Below are positions 1-8,553 of a stretch of 64,000 bases of DNA, piece by piece. The notes beneath the pieces were generated by a model. The model saw nothing but the letters and a program-made list of their open reading frames with translations. It made no database searches and was not told the DNA's origin. The stretch comes from Cellulomonas sp. URHD0024 (GTDB lineage Bacteria; Actinomycetota; Actinomycetes; Actinomycetales; Cellulomonadaceae): contig NZ_AUEW01000004.1 in assembly GCF_000426185.1 (NCBI RefSeq), forward strand, positions 62,001-126,000, given 5' to 3'. A program made the translations under genes and the position numbers. Position 1 is the stretch's first letter. Every line of letters starts with the position of its first letter.

Positions 1-136
1 CGCCCCTGAGTTCAAGGAGCTGCGGGAGAAGGGCCAGAACCACCCGATCGAGCCCGTCGGCCGTGAGCTGCGCAAGCTGTTCGCGTGGGTGAAGCCCTCG
101 GAGACCGACTACGTCGAGGGTTCCGCGGCGCGCTGA
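1..136 (+). CDS. ilvC: Ketol-acid reductoisomerase, C-terminal fragment
   Basis: This is the last 44 codons of a gene that enters from the left edge; the reading frame starts at base 2. The visible peptide contains the block ELREKGQNHPIEPVGRELRK followed by LFAWVKPSE, which matches the C-terminal end of actinobacterial IlvC (HPIE-x-VG-x-x-LR-x-x-x-WV). IlvC is the NADPH-dependent isomeroreductase that makes the dihydroxy acids of valine and isoleucine synthesis. leuB, ilvE and cimA lie downstream, which supports the call. The final residues and the stop codon lie inside the first unit of a 93-bp tandem repeat, so the terminal VEGSAAR may have been altered by the duplication. Confidence 0.85.
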   Translation, partial: APEFKELREKGQNHPIEPVGRELRKLFAWVKPSETDYVEGSAAR

Positions 137-306
137 CGGAGGTACGGGCCGCCCGAAGGGTGGCACGTGCCGGAGGCAGCGCACAGCGGGGGACCCGACC
201 ACAGGTTCGAGGGTTCCGCGGCGCGCTGACGGAGGTACGGGCCGCCCGAAGGGTGGCACGTGCCGGAGGCAGCGCACAGCGGGGGACCCGACCACAGGTT
301 CGAGGG
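114..306. repeat. 93-bp perfect tandem repeat, two units plus a stub
   Basis: Bases 114-206 and 207-299 are identical 93-bp units. A third copy starts at 300 but keeps exact identity for only about 7 bases; it then continues as a degenerate match (GAGGGCACCGCCGCGCGCTGA against GAGGGTTCCGCGGCGCGCTGA). Unit 1 begins inside ilvC and contains its stop codon. Each unit contains the palindrome GGCACGTGCC and a GCGCTG...CAGCGC pair that could form an outer stem, so the transcript may fold. The 93-bp period is 31 codons. No transposase or known repeat family was recognised. Confidence 0.95.
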
Positions 307-545
307 CACCGCCGCGCGCTGATCCTCCTCTCGACGACGAACGGCACCGCAGGCTCCGGCCGCGGTGCCGTTCGCGTTCCCGGGCCGCGGCGCCCGAACG
401 CCGCGACGGCGCCCGGTGCAGCGCGTGCCGCCGGGAGGGACGGCGCCGTCGGCGGCGAAGTGCGTGGAGGCGCGGGGGTGTGGCGGCCCGTTAGGGTCTG
501 CTTGGGCGTGCGCACAGAGGGCGTACCGACGACGGAGGGACGACG
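307..545. other. Rest of the ilvC-ASCH intergenic region
   Basis: Together with the 93-bp repeats this makes a 409-bp stretch with no convincing gene. It holds one strong hairpin (339-373) and a GC-rich segment running up to the ASCH gene. The small open frames seen on both strands are repeat-derived or have no ribosome binding site. Confidence 0.6.
339..373 (+). terminator. Terminator hairpin downstream of ilvC
   Basis: GAACGGCACCGC (339-350) and GCGGTGCCGTTC (362-373) form a perfect 12-bp stem with an 11-nt loop. There is no long T run, as is common in high-GC actinobacteria. It sits after the tandem repeat and probably ends the ilv transcript. Confidence 0.75.
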
Positions 546-1094
546 ATGACCGACGAGCAGGCACCGACGCAGGCAGCGGCCGGAGAGGTCGAGGATCTGC
601 GGATCGCGGCGTTCTGGCAGGCGGCCCGCGGCCACGTCGGACTCGGCAAGATGGACGCGGTCATGGGCGGTACCCCGGACGACGTCGTGCCGCCGCCCTC
701 GTGGTCGTACGGCCCGGGCCCCGAGGCCGACGAGCTGCTGGGTCGCGTGCTCTCCGGCGCCAAGACCGGTACGGCGACCCTGCTCGCGCAGCTGGAGGGC
801 GCCGGTCTCGAGGCGCCACGCGTGGGGGACCTGTCGATCGTCACGGACGGCGCGGGCGAGCCGAAGGCGGTGCTGCGGACCTCGGACGTCGAGGTGGTCC
901 CGTTCGACCAGGTCACCGCAGAGCACGCGTCCGCCGAGGGCGGGTCCGACGCGTCGTTGGAGTCCTGGGTCGCCGAGCACGAGGTGTCGTTCGGCGAGGT
1001 GCTCGGCGACGGGTTCTCGCCGGCGACCGAGGTGGTGCTGGAGCGGTTCGAGATCATCTACCCGACGAGCGGCCCGACGCCCGCCGTCGACTGA
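546..1094 (+). CDS. ASCH domain protein
   Basis: This 182-aa protein has the ASCH signature: a WSYGPGPEADELLGRVLSG stretch, then GAKTGTATLL, a variant of the G-x-K-x-x-T-x-x-L core, then strands reading GDLSIVTDGAGEPKAVLRT. ASCH domains have a PUA-like beta-barrel thought to bind RNA or modified nucleosides, and some members are nucleoside deaminase-like hydrolases. The substrate here is unknown. A GGAGGGACGACG ribosome binding site precedes the ATG. It lies alone between ilvC and leuB, and nothing ties it to branched-chain metabolism except position. Confidence 0.85.
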   Translation: MTDEQAPTQAAAGEVEDLRIAAFWQAARGHVGLGKMDAVMGGTPDDVVPPPSWSYGPGPEADELLGRVLSGAKTGTATLLAQLEGAGLEAPRVGDLSIVTDGAGEPKAVLRTSDVEVVPFDQVTAEHASAEGGSDASLESWVAEHEVSFGEVLGDGFSPATEVVLERFEIIYPTSGPTPAVD

Positions 1095-1171
1095 CGGCCG
1101 TGCGGGGCGCTGCCGGAGCCACCATCTGAGACGCTCGTCCCGAGCCGTGGGACGGGGTTTACGCTCGACCC

Positions 1172-2245
1172 ATGGTCGAGACCTCTGCTGCCCAGCACAT
1201 CAACCTCGCCGTCGTCGCAGGCGACGGCATCGGCACGGAGGTCGTCGAGCAGGGCCTTCTGGCACTGAACACCGTGCTGGACGCCGCTGGCGGTAGCCGC
1301 GTCACGGTGTCGACGACGGACTTCGACCTCGGTGCGCGCCGCTGGCACGCGACGGGCGAGACGTTGACAGATGCGGACCTCGAGGCGATCCGCACGCACG
1401 ACGCGATCCTGCTGGGCGCCATCGGTGACCCGAGCGTCCCGTCCGGCGTGCTGGAGCGCGGGCTGCTGCTCAAGCTGCGCTTCGCCCTGGACCACTACGT
1501 CAACCTGCGCCCGAGCCGTCTGTACCCGGGCGTGACGTCGCCGCTCGGCAACCCGGGCGAGATCGACTTCGTGGTGGTCCGCGAGGGCACCGAGGGTCCG
1601 TACGTCGGCAACGGCGGCGCCATCCGCGTCGGCACCCCGCACGAAGTCGCCAACGAGGTCAGCGTGAACACGGCGTTCGGCGTGGAGCGCGTGGTGCGTG
1701 ACGCGTTCGCCCGCGCCGCTGCCCGCCCGCGCAAGAAGCTGACGCTGGTGCACAAGCACAACGTGCTGGTCCACGCCGGCCACCTGTGGCGTCGGACGGT
1801 CGAGGCCGTGAACGCCGAGTTCCCCGACGTGACCGTCGACTACCTGCACGTCGACGCGGCGACGATCTTCCTCGTCACCAACCCGTCCCGGTTCGACGTG
1901 ATCGTCACCGACAACCTGTTCGGCGACATCCTCACGGACCTCGCGGCGGCGATCACGGGTGGCATCGGCCTGGCGGCCTCGGCGAACATCAACCCGGACC
2001 GCACGGCGCCGAGCATGTTCGAGCCCGTGCACGGCTCCGCGCCGGACATCGCGGGCCAGGGCAAGGCCGACCCGACCGCCACTGTGCTGTCGGTCGCCCT
2101 CCTGCTCGAGCACCTCGGTCTGGCGGACGCCGCTGCGCGCGTCGAGAAGGCCGTGGCCGACGACATCGCGGACCGTGGCAACGCCGAGCGAGTACGGTCG
2201 ACGGCCGAGGTGGGCAAGGACCTCGCCGCGCGCATCGCGGGCTGA
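1172..2245 (+). CDS. leuB: 3-isopropylmalate dehydrogenase
   Basis: This 357-aa protein is normal length for the family. It catalyses NAD-dependent oxidative decarboxylation of 3-isopropylmalate in leucine synthesis. Visible features are the N-terminal GDGIG loop, the substrate arginines in [19 protein letters not shown], the VREGTEGPY segment, the conserved Lys/Asp sites ([21 protein letters not shown]) and the cofactor-side [18 protein letters not shown] motif. TACGCT at 1160-1165 is exactly 6 nt before the ATG and there is no Shine-Dalgarno, so the gene is probably leaderless. ilvE follows after 94 bp. Confidence 0.95.
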   Translation: MVETSAAQHINLAVVAGDGIGTEVVEQGLLALNTVLDAAGGSRVTVSTTDFDLGARRWHATGETLTDADLEAIRTHDAILLGAIGDPSVPSGVLERGLLLKLRFALDHYVNLRPSRLYPGVTSPLGNPGEIDFVVVREGTEGPYVGNGGAIRVGTPHEVANEVSVNTAFGVERVVRDAFARAAARPRKKLTLVHKHNVLVHAGHLWRRTVEAVNAEFPDVTVDYLHVDAATIFLVTNPSRFDVIVTDNLFGDILTDLAAAITGGIGLAASANINPDRTAPSMFEPVHGSAPDIAGQGKADPTATVLSVALLLEHLGLADAAARVEKAVADDIADRGNAERVRSTAEVGKDLAARIAG

Positions 2246-2339
2246 GCCCTACCGCTCGACGGCGTAGCCGTCCGGCGCTGTCCCCCCGGCCGTCCTCACC
2301 GGTACCGTCGTTTCCGACTCTGGTGAAAGGCCCCCGATC

Positions 2340-3449
2340 ATGAGCACTCTCGCAACCTCCACGTCCGCCGACTCCTTCGAGATCACGCGGACGGACACAC
2401 CCGTCCCCGACGCCCAGCGCGAAGCCGCGCTCGCCGCGCCGAAGTTCGGCACCGTGTTCACCGACCACATGGCCCGCATCTCGTACGCGCAGGACACCGG
2501 GTGGACCAACCGGCGCGTCGAGAAGTACGGCCCGCTCCAGATGGACCCGGCCACCGCCGTCCTGCACTACGCCCAGGAGATCTTCGAGGGCCTGAAGGCC
2601 TACCGGCACCCCGACGGTTCCGTCTGGACGTTCCGTCCGCAGGCCAACGCCGCCCGGTTCGCCAAGTCCGCGCACCGGCTCGCGCTCCCGCAGCTGTCCG
2701 AGACCGACTTCCTGGGTGCGATCCAGGCCCTCGTCGCGACCGACGTCGCGTGGGTGCCGGGTGGCGAGGAGACCAGCCTCTACCTGCGTCCCTTCATGTA
2801 CGCGTCCGAGACGTTCCTCGGCGTGCGCCCCTCGCTCGAAGCGGAGTTCCTCGTCATCGCGTCGCCGGTCGGTCCGTACTTCGCGGGCGGCGTGCGACCG
2901 GTGGACATCTGGGTCGCCGAGGACTACCACCGCGCTGGTGCCGGTGGAACCGGCGACGCGAAGTGCGGAGGCAACTACGCGGCGAGCCTGCTCCCGCAGC
3001 AGGAGGCCTACGCCAAGGGTTTCGAGCAGGTGTGCTTCCTCGACGCGTCGACCAACACGTATCTCGAGGAGCTCGGGGGCATGAACGTCTGCGTCGTGTA
3101 CGCGGACGGAAGCGTGGCGACGCCTCCCGTCTCGGGCTCGATCCTGGAGGGCGTCACGCGCTCGTCGATCCTGCGGCTCCTCGCGGACGCCGGGCACGAG
3201 GTCTTCGAGCGCCCGATCCCGCTGGCCGACCTCAAGGCCGGGCTGGCCGACGGATCGGTCAGCGAGGTGTTCGCCTGTGGCACCGCCGCCGTGATGACCC
3301 CGATCGGCCGGCTCGCCGGCGAGGGCTTCGACCTGAGCGTCCGCGACGGCACGGCGGGCCCGGTCACGACGACGATCCGCGCCGAGCTCACGGACATCCA
3401 GTACGGTCGCGCGGCGGACCGTCACGGCTGGCTGCACCGGCTCGCGTAG
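2340..3449 (+). CDS. ilvE: Branched-chain amino acid aminotransferase
   Basis: This 369-aa PLP fold-type IV transaminase performs the last step of leucine, isoleucine and valine synthesis, with glutamate as amino donor. The PLP lysine is about residue 208 in GDAKCGGNYAAS. Other family blocks are HYAQEIFEGLKAYR, LYLRPFMYA, LEELGGMNVCVV and GTAAVMTPIG. GAAAGG 10 nt upstream of the ATG is a plausible ribosome binding site. It lies downstream of leuB and upstream of cimA, giving a branched-chain amino acid neighbourhood. Confidence 0.96.
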   Translation: MSTLATSTSADSFEITRTDTPVPDAQREAALAAPKFGTVFTDHMARISYAQDTGWTNRRVEKYGPLQMDPATAVLHYAQEIFEGLKAYRHPDGSVWTFRPQANAARFAKSAHRLALPQLSETDFLGAIQALVATDVAWVPGGEETSLYLRPFMYASETFLGVRPSLEAEFLVIASPVGPYFAGGVRPVDIWVAEDYHRAGAGGTGDAKCGGNYAASLLPQQEAYAKGFEQVCFLDASTNTYLEELGGMNVCVVYADGSVATPPVSGSILEGVTRSSILRLLADAGHEVFERPIPLADLKAGLADGSVSEVFACGTAAVMTPIGRLAGEGFDLSVRDGTAGPVTTTIRAELTDIQYGRAADRHGWLHRLA

Positions 3450-3466
3450 AGCAGCACGCACACGAG

Positions 3467-3499
3467 ACGGCCGGGCTCCCGCACGGGGCGCCCGGCCGT
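3467..3499. terminator. Bidirectional terminator after ilvE
   Basis: ACGGCCGGGC (3467-3476) pairs perfectly with GCCCGGCCGT (3490-3499). The hairpin lies between the convergent ends of ilvE and the minus-strand membrane gene and probably serves both. Confidence 0.8.
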
Positions 3500-3515
3500 T
3501 CGTCGTGCAGCGGCG

Positions 3516-4169
3516 TTACTCGATGACGATGCCGGGGCGCAGCGTCCGCGCCAGCACGCTGGACAGCAGCGACCAGATCGCGATGCCCACGATGAGGTTG
3601 ATGACACCGGCGGCGACGGCCGACTTGGTGACGTCGGTCCACGTCAGCGGGATCAGGGTCGCGACGACGATGGCGAGGAACATGATCCAGCCGAAGAAGG
3701 CCCGGGGCCGGGGCGTGGTCATCACGAGCAGCTGCAGCAGCGCGCCGGCGACGACGGTGGACAGCACGCCGCCCACGGCGTAGGCCGCGGCGACCGAGTC
3801 CGTGCCGAACACGTCCTTGACGGCGCCACCGAGCTCGATCTTGAGGATCTGGTCGACGATCACCACGCCGACCAGTCCCACGAGCGCGGCGACGACCGCC
3901 GTCGCGGCCACGCCCGCCCAGTAGCGCGCGTTGTCCACCGACGGGGAGGCGGGACGTGCCGGAACGGGGGGACCGGGTACGGCGACAGGGGCGACCGCGG
4001 GTGGCATGGCCACGGGTGCGGGCTGGGGCGCCGGCGGGGGCACGGCGGGCTGAGGCGCGGCAGGGCCGGCGAGGTTGGGCGGGACCGCGGAGGCCGGGGG
4101 AACCGACGCGGCCGGTTGGCCGGTCTGGTAGGCGGAGTGGCGGTCGGGCGGCGGGTTGGGGATCGACAT
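3516..4169 (-). CDS. Four-helix membrane protein, DUF6069-like
   Basis: This 217-aa protein has a Pro/Ala/Gln-rich cytoplasmic N terminus of about 75 residues followed by four hydrophobic helices (VAATAVVAALVGLVGVVIVD, a segment around AVGGVLSTVVAGALLQLLV, FFGWIMFLAIVVATLIPLTW and VAAGVINLIVGIAIWSLLSS). The arrangement resembles the actinobacterial DUF6069 family; that assignment is from memory of the topology. The start at 4169 is preferred because AGGAG lies 6 nt before its ATG; an in-frame start 24 nt upstream has no such site. Function is unknown. Confidence 0.7.
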   Translation of the reverse strand: MSIPNPPPDRHSAYQTGQPAASVPPASAVPPNLAGPAAPQPAVPPPAPQPAPVAMPPAVAPVAVPGPPVPARPASPSVDNARYWAGVAATAVVAALVGLVGVVIVDQILKIELGGAVKDVFGTDSVAAAYAVGGVLSTVVAGALLQLLVMTTPRPRAFFGWIMFLAIVVATLIPLTWTDVTKSAVAAGVINLIVGIAIWSLLSSVLARTLRPGIVIE

Positions 4170-4304
4170 GCGGTCTCCTGGTGCTCGTCCCACGTACGGC
4201 CGGACGGCCGCAACGACCCCACGCTAGCGACGACGGGACATACCGTGCGATCCGGCACGCGCCGGGCGCGTGGGCACGGACAGACTGTCCAAAGGGTGGA
4301 ACGC

Positions 4305-4334
4305 GTGACCTCGGCACGTGACGTGTGCCACGAT
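4305..4334 (+). promoter_or_regulatory. Candidate promoter of the cimA leader
   Basis: GTGACC (4305-4310) as -35 and CACGAT (4329-4334) as -10 are separated by 18 nt. The -10 ends 6 nt before the GTG of the leader peptide, so transcription would start at or next to that codon. Confidence 0.4.
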
Positions 4335-4340
4335 GCCAGG

Positions 4341-4370
4341 GTGAACAGCACCACCCTCATTATCGAGTAG
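4341..4370 (+). CDS. Leader peptide of the cimA attenuator
   Basis: This is a 9-codon frame, GTG to TAG, encoding MNSTTLIIE. The consecutive Leu-Ile-Ile codons (CTC ATT ATC) near the end are typical of branched-chain amino acid leader peptides, and ATT is a rare codon in DNA this GC-rich. The stop codon abuts the first of two tandem hairpins, the second of which is an intrinsic terminator. Translation probably starts on a leaderless transcript, because AGG lies directly against the GTG with no usable Shine-Dalgarno spacing. By analogy with characterised ilv and leu leaders, stalling at scarce charged Ile or Leu tRNA would relieve termination. Confidence 0.75.
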   Translation: MNSTTLIIE

Positions 4371-4424
4371 CGCGTCGGCACACCCGCTGACGCGCAGACC
4401 TCCCGTACCCCGGGGGGTCTTTTT
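4370..4424 (+). terminator. Transcription attenuator upstream of cimA
   Basis: Hairpin 1 pairs GCGCGTC (4370-4376) with GACGCGC (4389-4395). Directly after it AGACCTCCCG (4396-4405) pairs with CGGGGGGTCT (4411-4420) with one G-U pair and a 5-nt loop. Five T residues (4420-4424) follow, giving a canonical intrinsic terminator, which is notable in a genome where T-tailed terminators are rare. It lies between the LII leader peptide and cimA. I could not identify a clear alternative antiterminator pairing by eye. Confidence 0.8.
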
Positions 4425-4547
4425 GTTGGTCGAGGCACCACCTCCGCCCCGGCTAGCGTCGACTGCACCGGCACACCCCCGCCGGTCGTGAGCACCACCG
4501 CAGCACCGACGTCGTCCGAACGCAGCACGCACCGAAGAGAGCCCATC

Positions 4548-6176
4548 GTGTCCGTCCCCGCACTGAACTCCTCGTCGTTCCAGGTCTACGACACGACCCT
4601 GCGCGACGGCGCCCAGCAGGAAGGCATGAACCTCTCCGTCGCGGACAAGCTGCTGATCGCGCCCCTGCTCGACGAGCTCGGGGTCGGCTTCATCGAGGGC
4701 GGCTGGCCGGGCGCGGTGCCGAAGGACACGGAGTTCTTCAAGCGCGCCGCCAAGGAGCTCGACTTCCGCAACGCGGAGCTGGCCGCGTTCGGCAGCACCC
4801 GCAAGGCCGGGACGCGTGCGGTCGACGACCCGCAGGTGCGGGCGCTCGTCGACTCGGAGGCTCCCGTCGTCACTCTCGTCGCGAAGCACGACCTCCGGCA
4901 CGCCGAGCGCGCTCTGCGCACGACCGGCGAGGAGAACGTCGCGATGATCGCGGACACGGTCGCGTTCCTCGTGGGCGAGGGGCGCCGGGTGATCGTCGAC
5001 GCGGAGCACTTCTTCGACGGCTACCGGTTCGACCCGGCCTACTCGCGGGCAGCCGTTCTGGCGGGCTTCGAGGCGGGCGCCGAGGTGGTCTGCCTGTGCG
5101 ACACCAACGGCGGGATGGTTCCTGCCTGGGTGGCGGACATCGTGCTCGAGATCCGTGACGCGGTCGGGCCGGACGCCATCCTCGGGATGCACGCGCACAA
5201 CGACTCGGGCTGCGCGGTGGCCAACACTCTCGCCGCGGTCGAGGCGGGCTGCACGCACGTCCAGGGCACCGTGAACGGGTACGGCGAGCGGACCGGCAAC
5301 GCCGACCTGCTGGCCGTCGTCGCCAATCTGGAGCTCAAGTACGACCTGCCGGTGCTGAAGACCGCCGAGGGTCACCCGGGCGGCCTGCGCGACCTGACGC
5401 GCATCGCGCACGCGATCAGCGAGATCACGAACATCTCGCCGTTCGCCCGGTCGCCCTACGTCGGAGCGAGCGCCTTCGCGCACAAGGCCGGGATCCACGC
5501 GTCGGCGATCCGGGTGGACCCCGACCTCTACCAGCACATCGACCCCGAAGCAGTGGGCAACGACATGCGGATGCTCATCTCGGACATGGCAGGTCGGGCG
5601 TCGATCGAGCTGAAGGGTCGCGAGCTGGGCTTCGACCTGTCCGACCGGCCGGACGTGCTCGGGCGGGTCACCGACCGGGTCAAGGACGCCGAGGCCAACG
5701 GGTACACCTACGAGGCGGCCGACGCGTCCTTCGAGCTGCTCCTGCTCGAGGAGCTCAACGGCCAGCGCGCGCAGTACTTCACCGTCGAGTCGTGGCGGGC
5801 GATCGTCGAGCGTCGCGGACCACGTGGGACGCCCGCGACGGCGGAGGCGACCGTCAAGCTGCACGCCGGCGGTGAGCGGATCGTCAGCACCGGTGAGGGC
5901 GTCGGACCGGTCAACGCCCTGGACCACGCGCTGCGGCAGGCGCTGCTCCGCGTCTACCCAGAGCTCGAGGAGTTCGAGCTCATCGACTTCAAGGTCCGGA
6001 TCCTCGACTCGATGTACGGCACCGACGCGGTCACGCGCGTGCTCATCGAGATGAGTGACGGCAAGGACGTCTGGAGCACGGTCGGTGTGGGACCGAACCT
6101 GCTCGAGGCCTCGTGGGAGGCGCTCACGGACTCTGCCATCTGGGGGCTGTACCACCACGGCATCGCTCCGCGCTGA
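4548..6176 (+). CDS. cimA: (R)-citramalate synthase
   Basis: This 542-aa protein belongs to the 2-isopropylmalate/homocitrate/citramalate synthase family. CimA condenses acetyl-CoA with pyruvate, opening a threonine-independent route to 2-oxobutyrate and isoleucine. The N-terminal HMGL-like barrel carries [18 protein letters not shown] and the metal-site motif [12 protein letters not shown]; the C-terminal regulatory LeuA dimer domain follows (about residue 400 on). The [17 protein letters not shown] block and the length fit CimA better than LeuA. The GTG at 4548 is preferred over the GTG at 4488 because it has a GAAGAGAG site upstream. The LII leader fits feedback by isoleucine or leucine supply. 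Confidence 0.88.
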   Translation: MSVPALNSSSFQVYDTTLRDGAQQEGMNLSVADKLLIAPLLDELGVGFIEGGWPGAVPKDTEFFKRAAKELDFRNAELAAFGSTRKAGTRAVDDPQVRALVDSEAPVVTLVAKHDLRHAERALRTTGEENVAMIADTVAFLVGEGRRVIVDAEHFFDGYRFDPAYSRAAVLAGFEAGAEVVCLCDTNGGMVPAWVADIVLEIRDAVGPDAILGMHAHNDSGCAVANTLAAVEAGCTHVQGTVNGYGERTGNADLLAVVANLELKYDLPVLKTAEGHPGGLRDLTRIAHAISEITNISPFARSPYVGASAFAHKAGIHASAIRVDPDLYQHIDPEAVGNDMRMLISDMAGRASIELKGRELGFDLSDRPDVLGRVTDRVKDAEANGYTYEAADASFELLLLEELNGQRAQYFTVESWRAIVERRGPRGTPATAEATVKLHAGGERIVSTGEGVGPVNALDHALRQALLRVYPELEEFELIDFKVRILDSMYGTDAVTRVLIEMSDGKDVWSTVGVGPNLLEASWEALTDSAIWGLYHHGIAPR

Positions 6177-6263
6177 CGTTTCGTCCCTGCCGGATCATCG
6201 GCGCGGCTAACCTCGGGACCTGACGGCCGCGGAGTGCGGCCTCGACTGCGAGAGGGGGCCGTC

Positions 6264-7130
6264 GTGTCCGGATCCACCTCGCTGCCGGCGGATCCGGAGG
6301 GCGCAGACCCGTCCCGGGTACCACCCCCCGCCCGCGGGTGGTGGTGGCTCGTCGGCGCCCTCGCGGCGTTCGCCCTCCTGATCCTGCTCGTGGCGGAGCC
6401 GTGGTCGGTCCAGACGGAACCCACGCCGACCGAGCCGGCCCTGTCGTCACCGTCCGCGACCCTGCCGCAGCCGTCCGCGACGCCCTCGGTCTCCGTCGCG
6501 CCTCCCGGCTCCACGGAGATCTTCGACGCGACGACGAGCCTGGGACTGTTCGTGACGGCGGCGGACCTCGTCGAGGACGTGCCCGCCGCCAAACCCGGGG
6601 TGGACGAGCTGGTGACCTCCGGGCAGGTGCCCTGGGGTCTGCCCGCGGGGACGGTCGTGGAGCCGGCGTCCTGTGTGCTCGCCGTGACCGTCGTCGGATC
6701 CCCGCCCTCCTTCTTCGACGTCCGAGGCTGGGGGAACCCGGGGATGGACTTCCGGCAGTCGGTGACCGTCCTGCCCGATCCGGCGGCGGCCCAGGAGGCG
6801 TTCCGGGAGCTCGTCACCACGATCGACGCGTGCCCGACGTACCGCGAGATCGCCGACGGCGTCGACGGTGCCCACTGGGCGGCGCAGCCGGCCATCGAGG
6901 GGCAAGGGGTCTACCCGTCGGTCGTGCTGCGGATCGACCGGACCGTCGACGGGACGACCGTGCCCGGCTACCAGGGCCGGATGCTCGTCGGCAACACCAT
7001 CGTGTCGTGGACGGCGCAGGCGCTCTCGGCGGAGACCCCGCAGGCCGCGCTCGCCACCCTGGGGGATCCCGCCTCGCTGTCCGCGATGGTGCAGGGGCGC
7101 GCTCAGCTGGCGGTCCGGGCGCTCGGGTGA
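6264..7130 (+). CDS. Membrane-anchored extracellular protein, unknown function
   Basis: This 288-aa protein has a short cytoplasmic Pro-rich N terminus, one membrane segment (GWWWLVGALAAFALLILLVA), a Pro/Ser/Thr-rich linker of about 45 residues and an extracytoplasmic domain of about 200 residues. That domain holds two well-placed cysteines (ASCVLAV and IDACPTYR). The layout resembles PknH-type extracellular sensor domains of actinobacteria, but I cannot confirm the family. GTG at 6264 is chosen because GAGAGGGGG precedes it. The downstream gene has its own leaderless promoter. Confidence 0.65.
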   Translation: MSGSTSLPADPEGADPSRVPPPARGWWWLVGALAAFALLILLVAEPWSVQTEPTPTEPALSSPSATLPQPSATPSVSVAPPGSTEIFDATTSLGLFVTAADLVEDVPAAKPGVDELVTSGQVPWGLPAGTVVEPASCVLAVTVVGSPPSFFDVRGWGNPGMDFRQSVTVLPDPAAAQEAFRELVTTIDACPTYREIADGVDGAHWAAQPAIEGQGVYPSVVLRIDRTVDGTTVPGYQGRMLVGNTIVSWTAQALSAETPQAALATLGDPASLSAMVQGRAQLAVRALG

Positions 7131-7164
7131 CCGCCCAGGCCGCCGCGGTGCCTAGGCTCAGGGG

Positions 7165-8223
7165 GTGCATGGTGAGTACAAGGTGGCCGGTGGCAAGCTC
7201 GTCGCGGTCGACCTCGACGTGGTGGACGGCCTCCTGCGCGACGTGAGCGTCAGCGGGGACTTCTTCCTCGACCCGGACGAGGCCCTGGAGGTGTTGTCGG
7301 CGTCTCTCGACGGGCTCCCGTTCGATGCCAGCACCTCGGTGCTGACGCAGAGCGTGACGGAGGCGCTGCGCTGGTTCCCGGTGCCGGTGACGATGGTGGG
7401 CTTCGATGCGCGTGCCGTGGCGACCGCGGTGCGGCGCGCACTCGGTTACTCGACCGTCTGGAGCGACCACACCTTCGAGCTGATCCACCCCGGTCCGCTT
7501 CCGCCGGCCCTGCACGCAGCTCTCGACCAGGTCCTTACCGAGGAGCTCGCTGCCGGGCGGCGCGGGCCCACCGTGCGGTTCTGGGAGTGGGTCGAGCCGG
7601 CCGTGATCATCGGGTCGTTCCAGTCGCTGCGCAACGAGGTGGACCTGGCCGCCGCGGCCGAGCTGGGCATCACGGTGGTCAGGAGGATCTCGGGCGGCGG
7701 GGCCATGTTCATGGAGGCCGGCAACTGCATCACCTTCTCGCTGGTGGTGCCCGCCTCGCTGGTCGACGGCCTGACGTTCGAGGAGTCCTACGCGTTCCTC
7801 AACCAGTGGGTCCTGGGGGCGCTCGCGGACGTCGGCGTGCAGGCGACGTTGACCGGGCTGAACGACGTCTCGTCGCCGGCCGGCAAGCTGGCGGGTTCGG
7901 CGCAGAAGCGGGTGGTCGGGGGAGCGGTCCTGCACCACGTGACGATGTCCTACGACATCGACGCGGACAAGATGATGCGGGTCCTGCGGATCGGGCGCGA
8001 GAAGCTCTCGGACAAGGGGACAGCCAGCGCCGCGAAGCGCGTCGATCCCGTGCGCTCGCAGACGAACCTGCCGCGCGAGGCGGTGATCGACGCGTTCGTC
8101 GCCCACTTCCGTCGCCAGTACCCGACCGTGGACGGTGCACTGCGGCCCGAGGAGCTGGAGCGTGCACAGACCTTGGTGGACACCAAGTTCGCGGATCCGT
8201 TGTGGACGGCGCGCGTTCCCTAG
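7165..8223 (+). CDS. Lipoate-protein ligase family protein with N-terminal accessory domain
   Basis: This 352-aa protein attaches lipoate, or a related acyl group, to E2/GcvH proteins by family inference. The catalytic domain (about residues 105-340) has RRISGGGAMFMEAGN, the lipoate-binding signature, and GKLAGSAQKR with the catalytic lysine. Residues 1-55 (KVAGGKLVAVDLDVVDGLLR, then GDFFLDPDEAL) look like the accessory domain that normally follows the catalytic domain in LplA or is a separate chain in some archaea. The order is therefore permuted. TAGGCT (7153-7158) ends 6 nt before the GTG, so the gene is probably leaderless. Confidence 0.85.
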   Translation: MHGEYKVAGGKLVAVDLDVVDGLLRDVSVSGDFFLDPDEALEVLSASLDGLPFDASTSVLTQSVTEALRWFPVPVTMVGFDARAVATAVRRALGYSTVWSDHTFELIHPGPLPPALHAALDQVLTEELAAGRRGPTVRFWEWVEPAVIIGSFQSLRNEVDLAAAAELGITVVRRISGGGAMFMEAGNCITFSLVVPASLVDGLTFEESYAFLNQWVLGALADVGVQATLTGLNDVSSPAGKLAGSAQKRVVGGAVLHHVTMSYDIDADKMMRVLRIGREKLSDKGTASAAKRVDPVRSQTNLPREAVIDAFVAHFRRQYPTVDGALRPEELERAQTLVDTKFADPLWTARVP

Positions 8224-8238
8224 GGCGTCTCGGCGTCT

Positions 8239-8553
8239 TCAGGCGCCGGTGAGCAGGACGAACGCGACGGCGCCGGCTCCGAGCAGGACGAGGCCGCACG
8301 CGCAGACCGTGACGAGGCGTCCGTCGATGCGGGCGGTGTCCGCCTTCTCATCCAGGTGCCGGCGCCGGGACGTGATCGCGAGGGCGGATGCGAGGACCGC
8401 ACCGACTGCCGCGAGGCTCCACGCCGCGGGACCGCCGAAGTCCTGCAGCAGGTGCGCGGCCGCGACGGACCCGGCGGTCAGCCCCAGAGCGGTCCGGCGC
8501 CAGGCGAGGTGGGTGCGTTCCGCCGCGAGGCCGGTAGCGGCGTCCTCGGTCAT
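8239..8553 (-). CDS. DUF202 membrane protein, second of a pair
   Basis: This 104-aa protein starts with AAERTHLAWRRTALGLTAG, the DUF202 signature (ERTxLAWxRT), and has three predicted membrane helices. Its function is unknown. Its ATG overlaps the stop of the upstream paralogue by 4 bp (ATGA), so the two are translationally coupled and may form a hetero-oligomer. It converges closely with the lipoate ligase gene. Confidence 0.85.
   Translation of the reverse strand: MTEDAATGLAAERTHLAWRRTALGLTAGSVAAAHLLQDFGGPAAWSLAAVGAVLASALAITSRRRHLDEKADTARIDGRLVTVCACGLVLLGAGAVAFVLLTGA

Noticed and set aside
196-215. GGTTCGAGG in the repeat as a tRNA T-arm
   Set aside because: There is no acceptor stem, anticodon arm or D-arm with the right spacing.
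114-306. The 93-bp repeat as a CRISPR array
   Set aside because: Units are directly contiguous with no unique spacers and only two full copies, and there are no cas genes.
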